Origin: Campylorhamphus procurvoides
Taxonomy: Eukaryota; Chordata; Aves; Passeriformes; Dendrocolaptidae
Assembly: GCA_013396655.1 (NCBI GenBank)
Contig: WBMV01000128.1
Location: forward strand, 1,116,001 to 1,180,000
Direction: 5' to 3'
Length of the DNA stretch: 64,000 nt
Part shown: piece after piece, positions 50,796 to 64,000 of the stretch
Layout: every line of letters begins with the position of its first letter
Numbering within the stretch: the first letter of the stretch is position 1
Made by a program: the position numbers and the translations under genes
Notes under the pieces: generated by a model
Databases searched by the model: none
The model's input: the letters and a program-made list of their open reading frames with translations, nothing else
What the model was told of the DNA's origin: nothing

Positions 50796-53292
50796 TGTCC
50801 TTACTTTATTTTACATTTCAGTGAAAAAATGTTTGATACTTGGAACCAACAAAGAGGCATACACCTGTGGAATAATGATGATTCGTAATCAAGCTGTGGT
50901 ACCTAATTACAATGCATGTTTCATGGTACCATCATGGGTTACCATGGCTGATTCTTGGTCAGTCATGACTTACTTAATTAGCAGGAACTTAACTATTTTA
51001 TTTTTTGAATTTTCATTAATTCAATAGCGAATGCCTTTCAGCTCTTACAATCAAACCAAAGGGTTTTAATGCCCTCCCCAAAGAATAGCATTAAAACTGT
51101 TATATTGATCAAATCAAAGTAGGCATCTATTTGCAATACTCCACAAATGCAAAACTTAAAGCAATATTCACAAACCGAATGTATTACAGCAAATGAAGAA
51201 CTGACTCACTTCTTGAAAAGCAAAATACAATGTATCTGAGGAAATTCAACATAAAAAGCTTCATTCTTGAATAATTTTAAGAGTATTTTTAGATATTTGT
51301 GTAGGTGTGGGGGAAAAGCCCTCATTGCTTTAAATTCTGCCTTTTGTTTAAGCCACCATTTCAAGACATGATGTTGCACAATTAGAAAGAAGAAGGGAAA
51401 AGAGTCTAAATCCAAGTGATTCAACCCAGTTATAGTAATAGAATTTCACACAGTCTGTATAAGATTCTGTCTTAGAAAGCTTCAAAAATATTTAGGTATA
51501 CGGTTTAGTAGATCATTGAGATTTATGTTCATATTAGATGAAAATATCAATATAAATCTTTCTTTCCAAACAGCATTAGACTAAATTACTCTCTTTACAA
51601 GTGAGTCTCAATCCTTATGCCTATATGATTTTGTCTTAAAAATCAAGTCCTAAAATACAGGAACCTAGAATAGATGTTCTTGCTACCTGTTTTAGATTAA
51701 CTGCAGCCCTTTGTGTCATGTAGTGGGCACTATATCAAAGAAAATTTCCATTTGTGTCTAGGAAAGAATCTGAGCTGGTACCTGACAGGAAGGTTATTCT
51801 CTACAAAAGAGGAATAATACAGTAAAGGTAAGCCAACATTTTTTTCCACAAACCTTGAAGACAGAGACAGCTTTTGAGGGAGAAAAGACTATTTATTTTC
51901 AGCACTGCCTGCACTCCTTAGCCCTCTGCTTAGGACTGCCAAGAATTTTACACATATTGGGTTATATTAATAGGACTTTCCAAACCAATGCCTTGTTTCT
52001 GAGGACAGTCATTAGCAGATACTGTGTGGGAGTGGAAGGACAGACAAAGCACACAATCATGCTTCCTTCTTATATGCCCTTCTCGCTTCTGGGAGTTTGG
52101 GGACCCCCAAACTAGGAGGTTACATCCACATCATCATGCTTAATATGCTGCCAGCCACCTTCTTCCCATAAATCTCTTGGACAATTTTTTAACCCAGTTA
52201 TATTCTGTGCACTGAAAACTCAGGATTCAGTTTATGGATGAATTCTTGGTGTGGTTTCAACAGCTTTCACTGGGTATCCCCTAGCTCTAGACATGTGAGA
52301 AGCAGTTAAGGGAGAAAGGAGAAGAGGGAGGACAGGATTGAAGGAGATCAAATCTCTGTCTCAATGGGCTTCAAATCACCAAGGATTTCTGATCGTACTG
52401 GAAAACTTGTCCACTCTTCTCTGTGTTTGCTTACCCGGATACCAAAATGTGTGTTACTTAAAGTCTGTGAAAACAAGACTGTGTAAATTATTTGCCCTGT
52501 CTCCCAGCTGGAGCTTCTATTGCAATACATCATCCCTGAAACAAGACCTTTATCTCTCAGAAAGGTATGACTTTGCAAATCCGTAACATAGGTATGGCAA
52601 AAAAAGAAAAATCCAAAACTAAACCAGAGATCAGCAGGGAAAGACACTCCACTGAGAGCTTGGGGCTACTCACTAAACATGGCAAACAGGCTACATGTCT
52701 CTGGATTTATGTCAGTGGAGCCTGCATAGCCTGGTGTCACCAGCTGAGTGGAAGATTAAATGTCTTCTCATGTACCAAGTCAGAAATCTTCACAGGGACA
52801 TCTCAGTACATCACTGATACTTCTATCAACCCCTAAGAAGGTGGTCTCTTAGGACTGCAGAACCTTAACAATGAGAAAAATAAAGCTTTTGAGTTTTGTT
52901 CTTTTCCTGTAAATCTGGTTGGCGAAATTCAGTGCCTTGTCTTTTAGTCCCATTACTCTGAATAATAGTAGCTCAGTAGAGATGACAGAAATGACAGTGT
53001 GGCAAGCAAGTAGGTTGGTCACATTAGTTCCATTCTAAAGAAAGAGCAAAGGCATTTTCTTTCAACAATTTATGCCCTGACAGGCCCCTCCAGTGGCTGG
53101 CACATCTCTACTGAAGTCCAGAGTGCCATCTTGAAAGAATACTTCACTGTAAAGGATACAACAGATCCAAAGCTCAAAATTAAAGATTAAAATACTTTAG
53201 GTAAAGACAACAACATAGATGTTTAAACTTATGTTCCAAATGCAACAGGCTAATTACTTACCTATGAAGTTCTAAGGTCAGATCTTTCTTTC

Positions 53293-53305
53293 TTTTTTTT
53301 TTTTT
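53293..53305. repeat. T13 homopolymer within a pyrimidine tract
   Basis: A run of 13 T preceded by TTTCTTTC. Confidence 0.85.
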
Positions 53306-54860
53306 GGCCAGGGATACTTGGGAGTTGTGGGAAGATGCCCAAGTATTTTAATGTTATTGGCTCACCACCTCTATTCACCTGTCAGATCCTGCACCATATT
53401 TAGCAACTCCTGTCACCACCACAACGACATTTGTCATTGGCTTGCCATTTTTGCCTATTCCTGAATACCCTGCAGCTGCTTCTCTGAAAGCGTGAGTCAT
53501 CCAAAACTGTTACATCTGAAAGCCAGTCTCAGTTTGGCTCTCAGCAAAATCAACACTATGTGACGAACCATCCACACTTCCATGGAGGAGCTCAAGGGAC
53601 TTGTAGTTAGACCCTAAAGGGCAGTGGGGAGGCAAAGATTCTAATAACTGCACACTTTGAACAGCGTGGAAGCTCAATAACTCCACTGTGATCTCCTGGG
53701 AGCTAACCAGGAAAATCAGTTGGCACAACACGAGCTGCAATTCCTACCGCTTAAAATAGGCTTAAGGGGCAAGAAGAATCTCATCCCCCCACCCACTAGC
53801 AAAACTGATGTGATCAGTACTCAAACTATGCAGATGTCCCCATTCTCCTGTATCCAGACATGTATTATTACTTATATTATACCAGAATCAAACCCAAATT
53901 TAAGAACAAATCTCACCAAACTAGGACAAAACACTATGCAGGTATGAATGCTACATACTTAAAATACTGTATATGAACATATGTATTTTTTTTACATGAC
54001 TGTGCATGTGAAGCTTCCAAGAAACATGCCTTCAGATCAATAAGCATATTAAGAATTATTTAAATTCATTTCTAGTTTATCAATCTATATACCACTGAGA
54101 AAATATAAAATTTACTTTCAATGGACATAAATTGCTCACATTTGATATCCTCTTAAACTGTAAGAGAAAAAAAAATTGATATTCAGGAATTCTTTCAAAC
54201 AGTAATAGCAAATATGCAGTAGCAATGCATTTAGTTATACATATATGAGAATGCAATAGCAAAGTTATATGCTGACATTTCCTCAATCGTTTGCTGTAAA
54301 TGATGCATTTTTGTCAGTGCTTATCACCTATTGCTTGATGTTCAGTAGCTTCACCTTCAATGGTAGTCTCAGAGGCTGTTTGAATTTTGCCTAGGAAGGT
54401 CCCATGAGATAATTTTATTTGGTTGCAAACTTTCCTCTCCTGCTGAAAATATGATTTGCATAGTAGATATTATTTTGAGTGGTAAATGCCAATGTTCTAT
54501 TATTACTTTACATATTTCAGGTTTATAACTGAACTACTGAGTGATATTAGACTATTTTGTATGTTTACAACTCTCCAATTCTTTGCTTCATAAACTTCTG
54601 AAAATAATAAAATCCTATTTTCGTGAAGCAGCTTCTCGACACGACCATGAGGCAAAATACCAAAAGCAAACCTTCAGGCTGTCTGTGTAAGCAGAAGGAG
54701 AGTGATCACAAACTAAAACCAAGAAGTCTCAGGAGTTTATCAATCAGTGACCACACTTTTACCTTTCTTTCTGTTTATTTTTTTTCCTTTTTTTTTTATT
54801 TGAAAGAAAACTTACCTAAAACCTAGAATGTACATTTCATGCTACCCACTGGACACCACA

Positions 54861-54904
54861 CCTTTCTTTCTTTCTTCCCTATGCAGATTTCCTCTCTTTC
54901 TCTC
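54861..54904. repeat. (CTTT)n-like pyrimidine tract
   Basis: CTTTCTTTCTTTCTTCCC, a purine-containing interruption, then TCCTCTCTTTCTCTCC. Simple repeat. Confidence 0.7.
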
Positions 54905-56849
54905 CTATGAGATTCTTGTTGCAGAACTGGGGAATGTAATTCACCAAAGTCTTGAAAATCTAGAAGTGTTAAGTTTGGGAAGCTGAGGGGTGATTCTATT
55001 ACTTGAAGGAGGCAAGACTGAGAGTTTCATTTTATTGAATTTTCTTATCTATAGCCCTGTGGTTCTTAACAGCTTAGAAAAGCTGTGCATTATCATTTAT
55101 GCAGAGGCTGGTCTCTGCCAGAATTTGAATTATTCAAGGTGATTTCAAGGCACGTGCACACACATTCCCATGCACAATGCATGAAATAATGTAAGCGACC
55201 AAATAAGGACCTTAAATGTATCATTGAAATTTTACTTCAGAGAAAATGTGAACTTTTATGGACATGTTTTATCAACCAGTTCTTTCTAAAGTCAGAGAAA
55301 CATTAAATTAGAAATCTATTGTTTATAATAATAATAAAAATAATTCTGTACCAGGCATGAAGATGGTCCTGTTTGAATCATAAAAAACCCAGTAATTTGG
55401 GGATAAAGTATTAGAAAAAAATGTCAAAATTCATCACACAAACTATTCTGAATAGATGACCAATTACAGTTTCAAAGCAAGTATTTCCTGTAAGTTTTAC
55501 AAGAATCTTGAATTATTTAAGTCAGCAGTTGTTGGCATACATTTTCACAATATATCAACTAATATAAATGATGGGCTGCAGCATTCCCTTCTCAGGGTTT
55601 TACATCATGGACAAAATATTTTATCTGTCTTCCACTGATGTAAAATAGGCAGGATTTACCACTTGCCAATCTTGGTCAACACCTCTTCTCTGACACCTGG
55701 AAAATGTGTATTTCCCATTCTACTACCTCAGGTCACACTGCGAGAAGTTGTAAATCACATGACAAACCTCGCTGATCATGACGCTCTGCAGTAACACAAA
55801 AGCTGAAGATACATTTTCCGCTGATACTGATACTGACTGGTATTTTCTTAACCTGGGAAACCTCATGCACTGTCAAGATACACATACAGCAGACTCCTAG
55901 AGACCCACTGGCATTGAACCTCTCTGCAAGACTGTGGGTTCCCACTTTCTAAGGACACTCCTGCTGGAAGCATCAATGGCCAAGTGTATGTGCTACACTG
56001 CAGTGCCATGCAGCTACATTTAGGTGACCTTGGAAGCTGAAATTGGCCTTGTGTCATCAGTACTGGGCCCCTCTCAGTTTCGCTTAATCTGCTAATATCT
56101 TTGCACTGCTTTCAATAGCTTAGCAACTCCGATCCAGTCCAGTTACCTCTAAGCACTGTCCAGTTGTGCCATCTCTCTGTGAAGACACAAACTGTGACAA
56201 ACCCAACACAGCCGTAGAAACATCTTACTAGGCAGATGCAGTGCCCAGCAAGTATCATACCACAGAGTACTAAGAAAACCCACAAAAGAGGGCAGGTTCC
56301 TGTTTTGGCATTTCTCAATGGCTGGATCTCCAAAAATGCAAGGCAGAGTCTGTCAGAGAGCAAAATCTCTGGAGTCTTTACTGACCACCCAAGAAAGGGA
56401 GAAATCCTGCCTTAGAGATGTCCTGGAAGTTGGATTCATTCAGGCAAAATAATGATAAACTGATACTGAGATCCCTGAAAAAGGGAGAGCAGTTTAAAGG
56501 GGAAAACATAAAGCTGAAAGCAAAACCCAGTGGAGGTGAATAGGTAGGAGTGAAAGAGCAAGCACTGGACATATGGATGAAAAGCACGGCCCTTAATTTC
56601 TATATTGCTTGCATTTGCACTGGAAAACCACTCCCAACGTTCTGAAGAAAGATGGCATGGGCATCATCCAGGCCCAGCAGTGGGAGCCTGGCAGGTCAGG
56701 AGCACCACAACCTTTCTGAGCATACATCATCTGAGAAAGCTGCACAGCCCTCCCCTGGTTTGGTGATATCATTTACCACCCCTCCCCTAAGCTTCCCAGC
56801 TACTGGAGGATGATCTTTAGGTAGTAAGGAGAGATGCTTTGTTTATTTA

Positions 56850-57180
56850 AGAAAAATTACAGAGATGATTATGAGGAGAGATTGAGGGAGCTAGACCTGT
56901 TTGGTCTACAGAAGACAAGACTGAGAGGGGATGTCATTAATTCACATAAATATTTCAAAGTTGGGTACCAAGAGGATGGTGCCAGACATTTTTCAGTGGT
57001 GCCCAGTGACAGGCCAAGGAGCAATTGCCATAAACAAAAACACAAGTTCTACCTCAACATGAGAAAGTACTTCATCACTGTCACTTCTTTACATTGAGGG
57101 TGGCAGAGCTCTGGAATAAGGCTGCCCAGAGAGGTCCTGGAGTCTCCCTTTCTGGATTCAGAAAAACTGGATAGATTCTG
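56850..57180 (+). mobile_element. CR1 LINE fragment of a different subfamily, 3'-incomplete
   Basis: Sense CR1 sequence. TGAGGAGAGATTGAGGGAGC, then GACCTGTTTGGTCTACAGAAGAC, a block ending CAGGCCAAGGAGCAATTGC, and finally GGGTGGCAGAGCTCTGGAATAAGGCTGCCCAGAGAGGTCCTGGAGTCTCC in pieces: the end of ORF2 of an older CR1 subfamily. It differs from the copies at 30.6 and 39.3 kb in this last block. Similarity stops at about 57180 with no 3' terminus or tail repeat. Loss of the 3' end is not produced by normal LINE truncation and implies a later deletion or decay. Confidence 0.85.
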
Positions 57181-60100
57181 AGTATATACGGAGTTTGGAC
57201 TTTCACTGTAGGAGTAAGAAAAAAATAGACAGGAAAATCCAAGAGACACTGGTGCATCAAGGAACTTTAATGTTAATTTTGCATTAATTTTTCAGTAAGA
57301 CTCATAGTGGATCTTGAACATTCCCTCTACCCTCATCTCCTTTGTAATGGTGTTTGCAAACATGAAATCTAATATATTAATGTTGTCAAATAAAAGCAGT
57401 GTCTCCTTATGCAGTTTACATGCAGCTCCAAGAGGGAAGATATTCTCCCACTGCTCAACGGAATTTTTATTCTGCTATTAAAAGTTCAAGTAATCTACCC
57501 AGCTTTTAAAAGCAGCAGAATTCCATTCAATTCACTCTCCCTCTTAACCTTCTAGTAACTAACAAGTTGTCCTTTTAAGCCTGATGGAATTTCAGAGCAT
57601 TCGGAGTTGGGGTTTTTCTTCCAAAAATAAATGAAACTGTAAAGCTGTGGGCACATTTGGTCAGATAGGTGTGTTGCTTTTTGATTCTGCCAGAAACCAG
57701 AGCTGTAGAATAATGCAGATCAATACCATTGCAGAAATCAGCAGTGGAGGAGGACAGCACTTTTTCAGTTAGGTTGGGTTTGTTACAGCCATTTTATACT
57801 AAAGCCACTGAACTAGAAAAGGAGTGGCTATTTTAAGAATCTTTTCTGATTGCTAAAGATCTGGGTGAATTTTACAAAACCAAAAATTTTTTCCACAGAT
57901 CAGCAATTTTTTATATACTTTCACTGAACTACAATAACAGTGCACCCTGTTAGTCTTTCACAGACCTCTCTCCTGAGGTTCCTAGGAAGGTTCCCATGCA
58001 CAGTTTCATAACAATGTGCAGCTGTTAATTAATGTGGGATTGCCTTTATCCCAGAATGTTATCAGGAATTTCCTAACAAGATAAACTCAAGGCAAAGCAG
58101 CACAAAAAAGTAACTGAGATTAACTGAGGATATCAAGAAACAAATCTGCTGATTGAGCGGCAACAAAGACAAATTTGTTTCCTGCAGAAACATAAGGTTA
58201 TCATCGTTCAGTCAGAAAACACAAGACTAGGTTTACAATCTGCCTCTTTTTTCCTAGTGTAACCTACTGCACTTTATAATTTTTGACTTAAAATTACCTG
58301 AACCAAAGAGGCCCAAAATGCAGGCATCTTACTAAACACATTTATCAGAGAGGACAGATTAGAGGTTGAGATAGTCCCAACAATGTTAGTTTTCTCTCAG
58401 ATACTCAGAACAAATTTTTAATGCACTCCCACTTTGCCTGTAGAGAAATAGGTTACCACATGTAAGAATTTTTTCCCCTCATTTTAATGCACATTAAGTA
58501 AAAGCCAATGTTCCCCATTCAAAATTTTGCAAAGCAGTGCACCAACTCCAAAGAATTTACGGTCTAGTCGAAGAGACACAGCAGATTATTTTCAGAGGAA
58601 TACCTCAGAAGGATGGTAAGAACTAACCAGAACTCAAGACTTTTCAAAGTCCTTGACTGAAAGAAATATTTTCTGTATATTTTTTATAGATATGAAAAGG
58701 AAAGGGAGTTCTAGTGCAAGAAAAGAGCCTGCTGAGAGGAATGGACAGGTTGTTCTCAGCAGGCTTGAATATGAACAAACTCACAGGCAATCTTTGAACC
58801 TTACCTCGTAATTGGTGTTGATATAAGAAGAGTGACTGTGTGCAAGAAAGGAAGATGATGCCCCCATCCCTGAGGCGTGCACTTCAAACCTGATTGAGAG
58901 AAATTTTTCCCTTGGTACAATCATTTCTACTCTACTGAAACTCCAGCATAACGAGCATTTTATATGCACTGCAGAGGGACTGGCATACTAATTTCTAAAT
59001 AGAAAATTATAAACATCTTCCTCTATTTAGGCTTGTGGCTATGAAAGGGAAGGCAGGCATGGATGGAACTTCTAATAGAAATGCCTCTGCAGAGATGAAG
59101 GCATTCAGTATCCAGTAAAGACACAAGTTCTTCACAACAAATAAATCCCAAACAATACATTCTTCTGGTATCAGAACATTCATTTGCAGAAAGATCTTTT
59201 AAAAGTCATCATATTTGATTTTGCTTTTGGATATTTAAAACGTTATTATATCCCAAAAGGCAGAACATATTTGAATAATAAACTCTTTAATATAACAAGA
59301 TGGTTATGAATAAATATTTGCCTATCACAACAGTGTGCATGAACTATTGCATCTTTAAATCTATATTAGCTATCCACATATGTCAGACTGGAAGTGAGAT
59401 TAATATAAGCAAAACTCTCATTAACTTCCCTCCTGCATTGGGAAAATGAGCCATGAACAAATTTCAGAAGGTATGAGGGTTAATTTGAATAAGCAGCCAA
59501 AGTGTTGGTGTTTGCCTGACTTATCTCTTGAGTCTAAACCATAAGGCTCATAAGCCTGAAACTTTACTTAATTTAGCAAGATTACTTAGCTTGAACATAA
59601 ACGAATGAGAGCTCATGACATCCTCCTGCCTCAGACAGGGAATGCACAGGTCTTGCAAGTCTGGATTTTTTTGTCTAAGGTGTTTTTATCAGCAGAAGTC
59701 ACTTTTCTACCTTGGCAGCGTTCACAACAGAAAATCACATTTGCAGTGAGCCTTTTTTTATTCTTTGGAATGGTGGTATGAACATTGTCTCTTTTGCCTG
59801 CCTATTTTGAAAGCTACAATTCAAGAGACAGACAAGGAAGATGAACTGTTAACCTCATCTTTTGAATGTTACATGACAGTTCCTCATTGCTTCAAAAAGT
59901 TGATCTTGCACACTTCAGGTTATTGATAGGCGTAAGTTTCTCTTCCTTCTTTTAACCAACATAGGCATGTTGACTATGAGACATATTGGTAATTTTAGCA
60001 TGAGTATGCCATCTAGTTTGGGGGGGTCACAAGAAGGTTGAGCAAGCCACAGCAGGAACAAATCCCTTCTGTCTGGGGAGGGAAAAGATGACTTTTAGCT

Positions 60101-61439
60101 CTGATCCTGAGACAGGGAAGAAGACCCTTCTTTTGGGACAGGTGCTAGAGGAAGGGATGATGGCAACAGCAGGAAGCAAAATGATGAATGCAAAATTCAC
60201 AAGAGATAGGACTGCAGCACAGCTACAGCACACTGGAGGCAACTGACAGCACATAGTTCAGGAGCTGGCTGTAGTTTCAGACTGTGAAACTAAACTTGCC
60301 TGACCCACTCTCAATGTTGCAGCAAAAATGGTAACTCTTCTCCATATTTGTTCCCAGAAACATTCAAGACTGTTTCCATTATAATGTGTATGATCCTTAC
60401 AGACAGGGAACAGTCATGAACTGAAAATCACCAATAAAGTCACCACTGGCAATTTAAAGATAAAACCCCAAGTTTTATCAGCTGCAGTAAAAAGAAATCT
60501 GTCCACCTAAATCTGTAAGGTTATGTTCACATTAATAGATTGCAAATTTACAGACTATTGGAGAAAACAGGATTGATTTCAATAGACCACTCTTTCCTCA
60601 GAAGGAGCTCTTTACCCTTCAGCCATATCTACTGGCTGAGGACAACTGGGAGGCAATTATTTCTCATTGATTTACCTGAACTTTTATAAATAACAGTTTC
60701 TCATTGAAAGATCTTTGCATCTGTCATTCACTTCTGTACTGGTAGCACTCTGCATCCTCACCTCTGTTCTAGGCTTGGTAACTTTTCTGAAGATGATGCA
60801 AAATGTATTTGACAGAAATCATTATTTTTATTCAAAGCAAACAGCAGTCAATCTGCTTCATGCCCACAGATACAAGGATTACTAGCACATAAGTGACAGA
60901 GCAAATAAAATTATCCTATAAAATTCAGTCATAAGAGGATGGTAATCATTTAAGATGTCCCAAGGCACTTTGTGGGCAATAAGCAAAAAAGTTAAAATAT
61001 CCTTGCTTCTTAATGCATATATTTAAATTCCAGTATCTTGTCTTAAAACAAATAACCAACCAACCAGAGAACAAGTCTGCTGAAAGGCAAATATAAATTC
61101 CTCTGCTTTCCTATCAGGATGACAGTAAGTCTTAAATGATGAAGGTTCATCTTTTTTTGAGAGGAATTTAGCATTTTCTTACCATGTTATACATATAAGC
61201 TTGCACATGAATGCACATACATTTTTCACCTTCATGGCGAATTATGCAGAAAGAAAAGACAGATCATGCACATGTCCTGCCTTGAGAAAATTTTCTATTT
61301 GCATGAATTTGTTCATGGCTAAAGCCATTTCTTTCAGCTGCCTTCAGTCAGACAGTCCTGTTGTCTCTTCATTCCTTTTGCAAATTAGGCTGTCACTGGG
61401 TCATGCCTTGCTGTTTAGTTATTTTTAGCCTTCTCATTA
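57181..61439. other. Unique noncoding sequence, no gene recognised
   Basis: AT-rich unique DNA without recognisable repeats. The stretch at about 59180-59620 has a texture like conserved regulatory DNA (mixed homeodomain and GATA words, no repeats), but nothing more can be said from one sequence. Confidence 0.45.
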
Positions 61440-62020
61440 CACCTGGAAATGTTTGCAGTTAAAGTGCTGCCATCTGGAGTTGTTAATGGCATGCTGGTGG
61501 AAGTGTAATCACTGCATGACTTTGTTCTGCGCTTCCCCAGGGTACAGAAAAATGTGATACACGTTTAATTTATGTTAGTTTGGGCTTACAGCTGCTCATC
61601 ATCAAATGTGATAATATATACAATTTGGTGCTCTCTTCCAATATCTCACCATCAAAAATTACATTTGACATATCAACAGTTCTTACCATCACCAAAATAC
61701 ACCTGCAGACACTAAAAATAGCTTTAGGTGAAACCTGTTGCTTAACTTTTCTAGGAATTACAAGTCTAGGAGCCTTTGAAATCAAGATGCAATCATATTC
61801 ATCTTAGTAGGAGGTTCCTGTCTGGTTTGTATTGCCACTGATTTGGAGATTGCAATTTATCTCTGCTTTTCACTCACTTTAATCTGCAGAAAGAAGATTT
61901 TATCTGCCTTATCTGATTTGCCTTTGCTATGTGATAGCAGAGAATGATGTATTATTGTCTTAGCTTTAGCAATTTATAAACCAAGACCCTAATTCTGCCT
62001 ACCAGCCACGGGCTGTTTAG
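61440..62020. other. Possible conserved regulatory element with GATA sites
   Basis: Three TTATCT words (61857-61862, 61900-61905, 61909-61914) and one GATA on the plus strand (61933-61936) lie within 80 bp, a local cluster of GATA-factor core sites. Upstream, 61570-61807 is free of stops on both strands in at least one frame (71 and 75 codons), but neither translation is recognisable. Conservation is not known. Confidence 0.2.
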
Positions 62021-63885
62021 GCTTGGAAAAGGATATTTTCATGTTCCTGCTTTGCCGTTTGTTTTCTTTTGTAACTTGTTTGGTGGTTCTGTTTTGTTTT
62101 GTTTTTAACTGCAGCATTTTACCAGGGAACAATCAAATTATGCTCATATTTAAAACACTGGAGTCTTTTTACCATATAAACAAGATATTATGACTCAAAG
62201 GAAACTTGGGCTTCTACCTGGCAAAAAAATGAAGTCTGAATTACAGAAGAGGAAACAAGAAGCGTGTCAGTAAGCAAGTAACTGCATAACTCATAGAAGA
62301 AGAAACAACACATGCAGCATGTAACCTGTTGTACAGAAGACCTATACTTGAAGGTTCTGAGCAACATTATCAGCCACAGGTCCCATCATTGCTCAGATGT
62401 ATTCTGCCCAAGCTTCTCACTTTGGTGAAAAATCATCAATTTTCACATAGAGGCTTGATTTAATCCCACAGACTGTACTCCACTAAAAAAATGATGGATA
62501 CTTTGCACTCCATCATCACCAAGCTCTCTTCTTGGTCACAAAGCACCTCCAGATGCTAGTCAAGTCACAGACAAGACTCACTCCTTCCTGTGGGGGAGGT
62601 CTGAAGTGACTCTTCTCTCCTGATAGTCTTGCAAAGAGCCCAGAGATTGTACGATTTGCCTGAGTGCAAATAAGTATCAGGTATGGGGGAAAATTATGTT
62701 TTACGGAACAGAAGGAGCCTTCTCATCCCAGATGGGGAGCAGGAGGTTTTCTGAGTCGCAGCACTCATGCAGATCCTCCTCATCCTCTCCCACATATGTG
62801 CTGCTCAAGAAGGGGGCACTCTCCAACCCTCCTGACAGAACAGTATCCCTGACAAAGCTGGAGCCTCTCTCTCTCAATGCCACAGAGGCATCCAGCTCTC
62901 AATAAAGTTCAGTCTCTACACTTTGAAGGCAATGCCACCCGCAGATTTCTGGGTTCTCTTTTTCTCCCCCTCACAGAAGGTATATTCATTTGAAAAGCAC
63001 CGTGGTGTAAAGGTAGAAGTGAAGAAAAACCCCAGTGCTTCAGCCTCAGGGCAAACCATAGGAAAAAACTAGGCTGAAAGTAGACAGTTTTGAAAAGCAG
63101 GGCATGTTGTTATGCAGCCAAGCTGGAAAATTTTGACTCCTGACTTTTATACTAAATGCACATTTGAAAAACAATTTGAGAATTCTACTTCATCCATAAC
63201 CAATATATTTGAGTCACACCTTCTTCAAAAATTCAGACCTCACATAAAACTTTAAATATCAGCCAACCTGAGGAACTCATAGTGGACATGTGTGGATGAA
63301 AGGGTATGGAAATTTTTCTACATGTTATGTTGATGCAGTTGCAAATTTCCATATTGTATTACAGCAAAAAACCTATCATTTGTCATAGTCACACAAAAAG
63401 AATTTGGAAAACTGTTTTTTGCAGTATTTTTTTCTAAACTAACTTCTAGTGTCTCTCAAATTCAGCCTAGTAAAAAGCATGCTGATAGCTTGAAAGAAGT
63501 ACCCCTGAGCTATATTTTCATTTTTGCCCAAATGCTTTAAGGTTTTGTTTCTAGCTCTGTGTTACTTGCATATTTTTTGTTTGTTTGTTTCAAATCACAT
63601 CCTATATGCAAGCAAAAAGAGAAAACACTTGAAGAAAAAATTACTTTTTCAGAGTAGAAATTGCTTCATTCAGACTGGTGGGAGGAAAAAAGGCTATTCT
63701 GCAGGTCTGATTGGCCACTGAGATGAAGGTATTGGAAATGCAAGTGAAAATGCAAGTGTTAATTTTAATATTCTGCCAGGAGACAAACAAGGGAACTGAC
63801 ATTTATATTAAAGGATCTTACATCAGGAGAATGCTGGACGTGTGAAGGAAGCCTCTATATTTGGTTCGGTATTTACATACCCTAG
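62021..63885. other. Unique noncoding sequence
   Basis: Contains a (TTTTG)n run at 62090-62106 and a slightly GC-richer patch at about 62560-62900 with overlapping short frames on both strands. No gene or transposon recognised. Confidence 0.5.
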
Positions 63886-63908
63886 TTTTTTTAAAAAAAA
63901 AAAAAAAA
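63886..63908. repeat. T7-A16 homopolymer junction
   Basis: Seven T (63886-63892) followed directly by sixteen A (63893-63908). No retroposed sequence is recognisable to its left, so it is treated as a simple repeat. Confidence 0.85.
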
Positions 63909-64000
63909 CACCACCAGAAGAGACATTTGGAAGCTGTTCCTGTTACTAGAGTAGCAAGTTCTAAAGTAAGGCAAAGGAACATCTCTGACTGAACTTTTTT

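Larger units (their letters stand above)
50739..56849. other. Unique noncoding sequence, no gene recognised
   Basis: Contains pyrimidine tracts at 53284-53305, 54770-54800 and 54861-54904. Two exon-like segments, 50822-50957 and 53858-53941 (plus strand), are discussed in the findings. No transposon or protein family recognised. Confidence 0.45.

Noticed and set aside
9130..62224. Shared word GGGCTTCTACCTGG near 9126 and 62209
   Set aside because: Fourteen-base identity with no extension on either side. Expected occasionally by chance in 64 kb.

Overview
The window looks like nuclear DNA from a bird, probably a neoavian. It is AT-rich and CpG-poor, and no open reading frame longer than about 140 codons occurs in 64 kb. 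The diagnostic features are several copies of the CR1 non-LTR retrotransposon, some ending in the 8-bp tail repeat (ATTCTATG type) typical of avian CR1, and one complete solo LTR of a kind I know from neoavian and passerine genomes. There are no bacterial-style operons, no rRNA or tRNA genes, no CRISPR array and no convincing protein-coding gene. The best description is an intergenic or intronic stretch of a bird chromosome.

Layout. Positions 1-9.2 kb are unique noncoding DNA with an (AAAC)n microsatellite at 3.34 kb. A short CR1 3' tail lies at 9.2 kb and a 580-bp solo LTR at 11.77-12.35 kb. Unique sequence then runs to a (GTTT)n tract beside a tiny CR1 tail at 19.2 kb and an old CR1/L3-like scrap at 20.1 kb. 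The main repeat cluster is at 30.6-32.7 kb: a 1-kb, 5'-truncated CR1 in plus orientation, followed 480 bp later by a much older CR1/L3-like copy in the same orientation. A minus-strand CR1 with an internal deletion lies at 39.3-39.6 kb, and a different, 3'-incomplete CR1 subfamily copy at 56.85-57.18 kb. The rest is unique sequence with simple repeats, AT-rich inverted repeats and small tandem duplications.

A few stretches with good splice-site signals and open frames could be exons of unannotated transcripts. The best are a CpG-enriched 58-nt minus-strand segment at 42.1 kb and a minus-strand terminal-exon-like segment at 48.1 kb. A few A+T-rich stretches (7.8, 21.6 and 61.4-62.0 kb) resemble conserved regulatory DNA by motif content only. 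None of these could be confirmed from one sequence alone. No previously undescribed biological system was found that I can defend.
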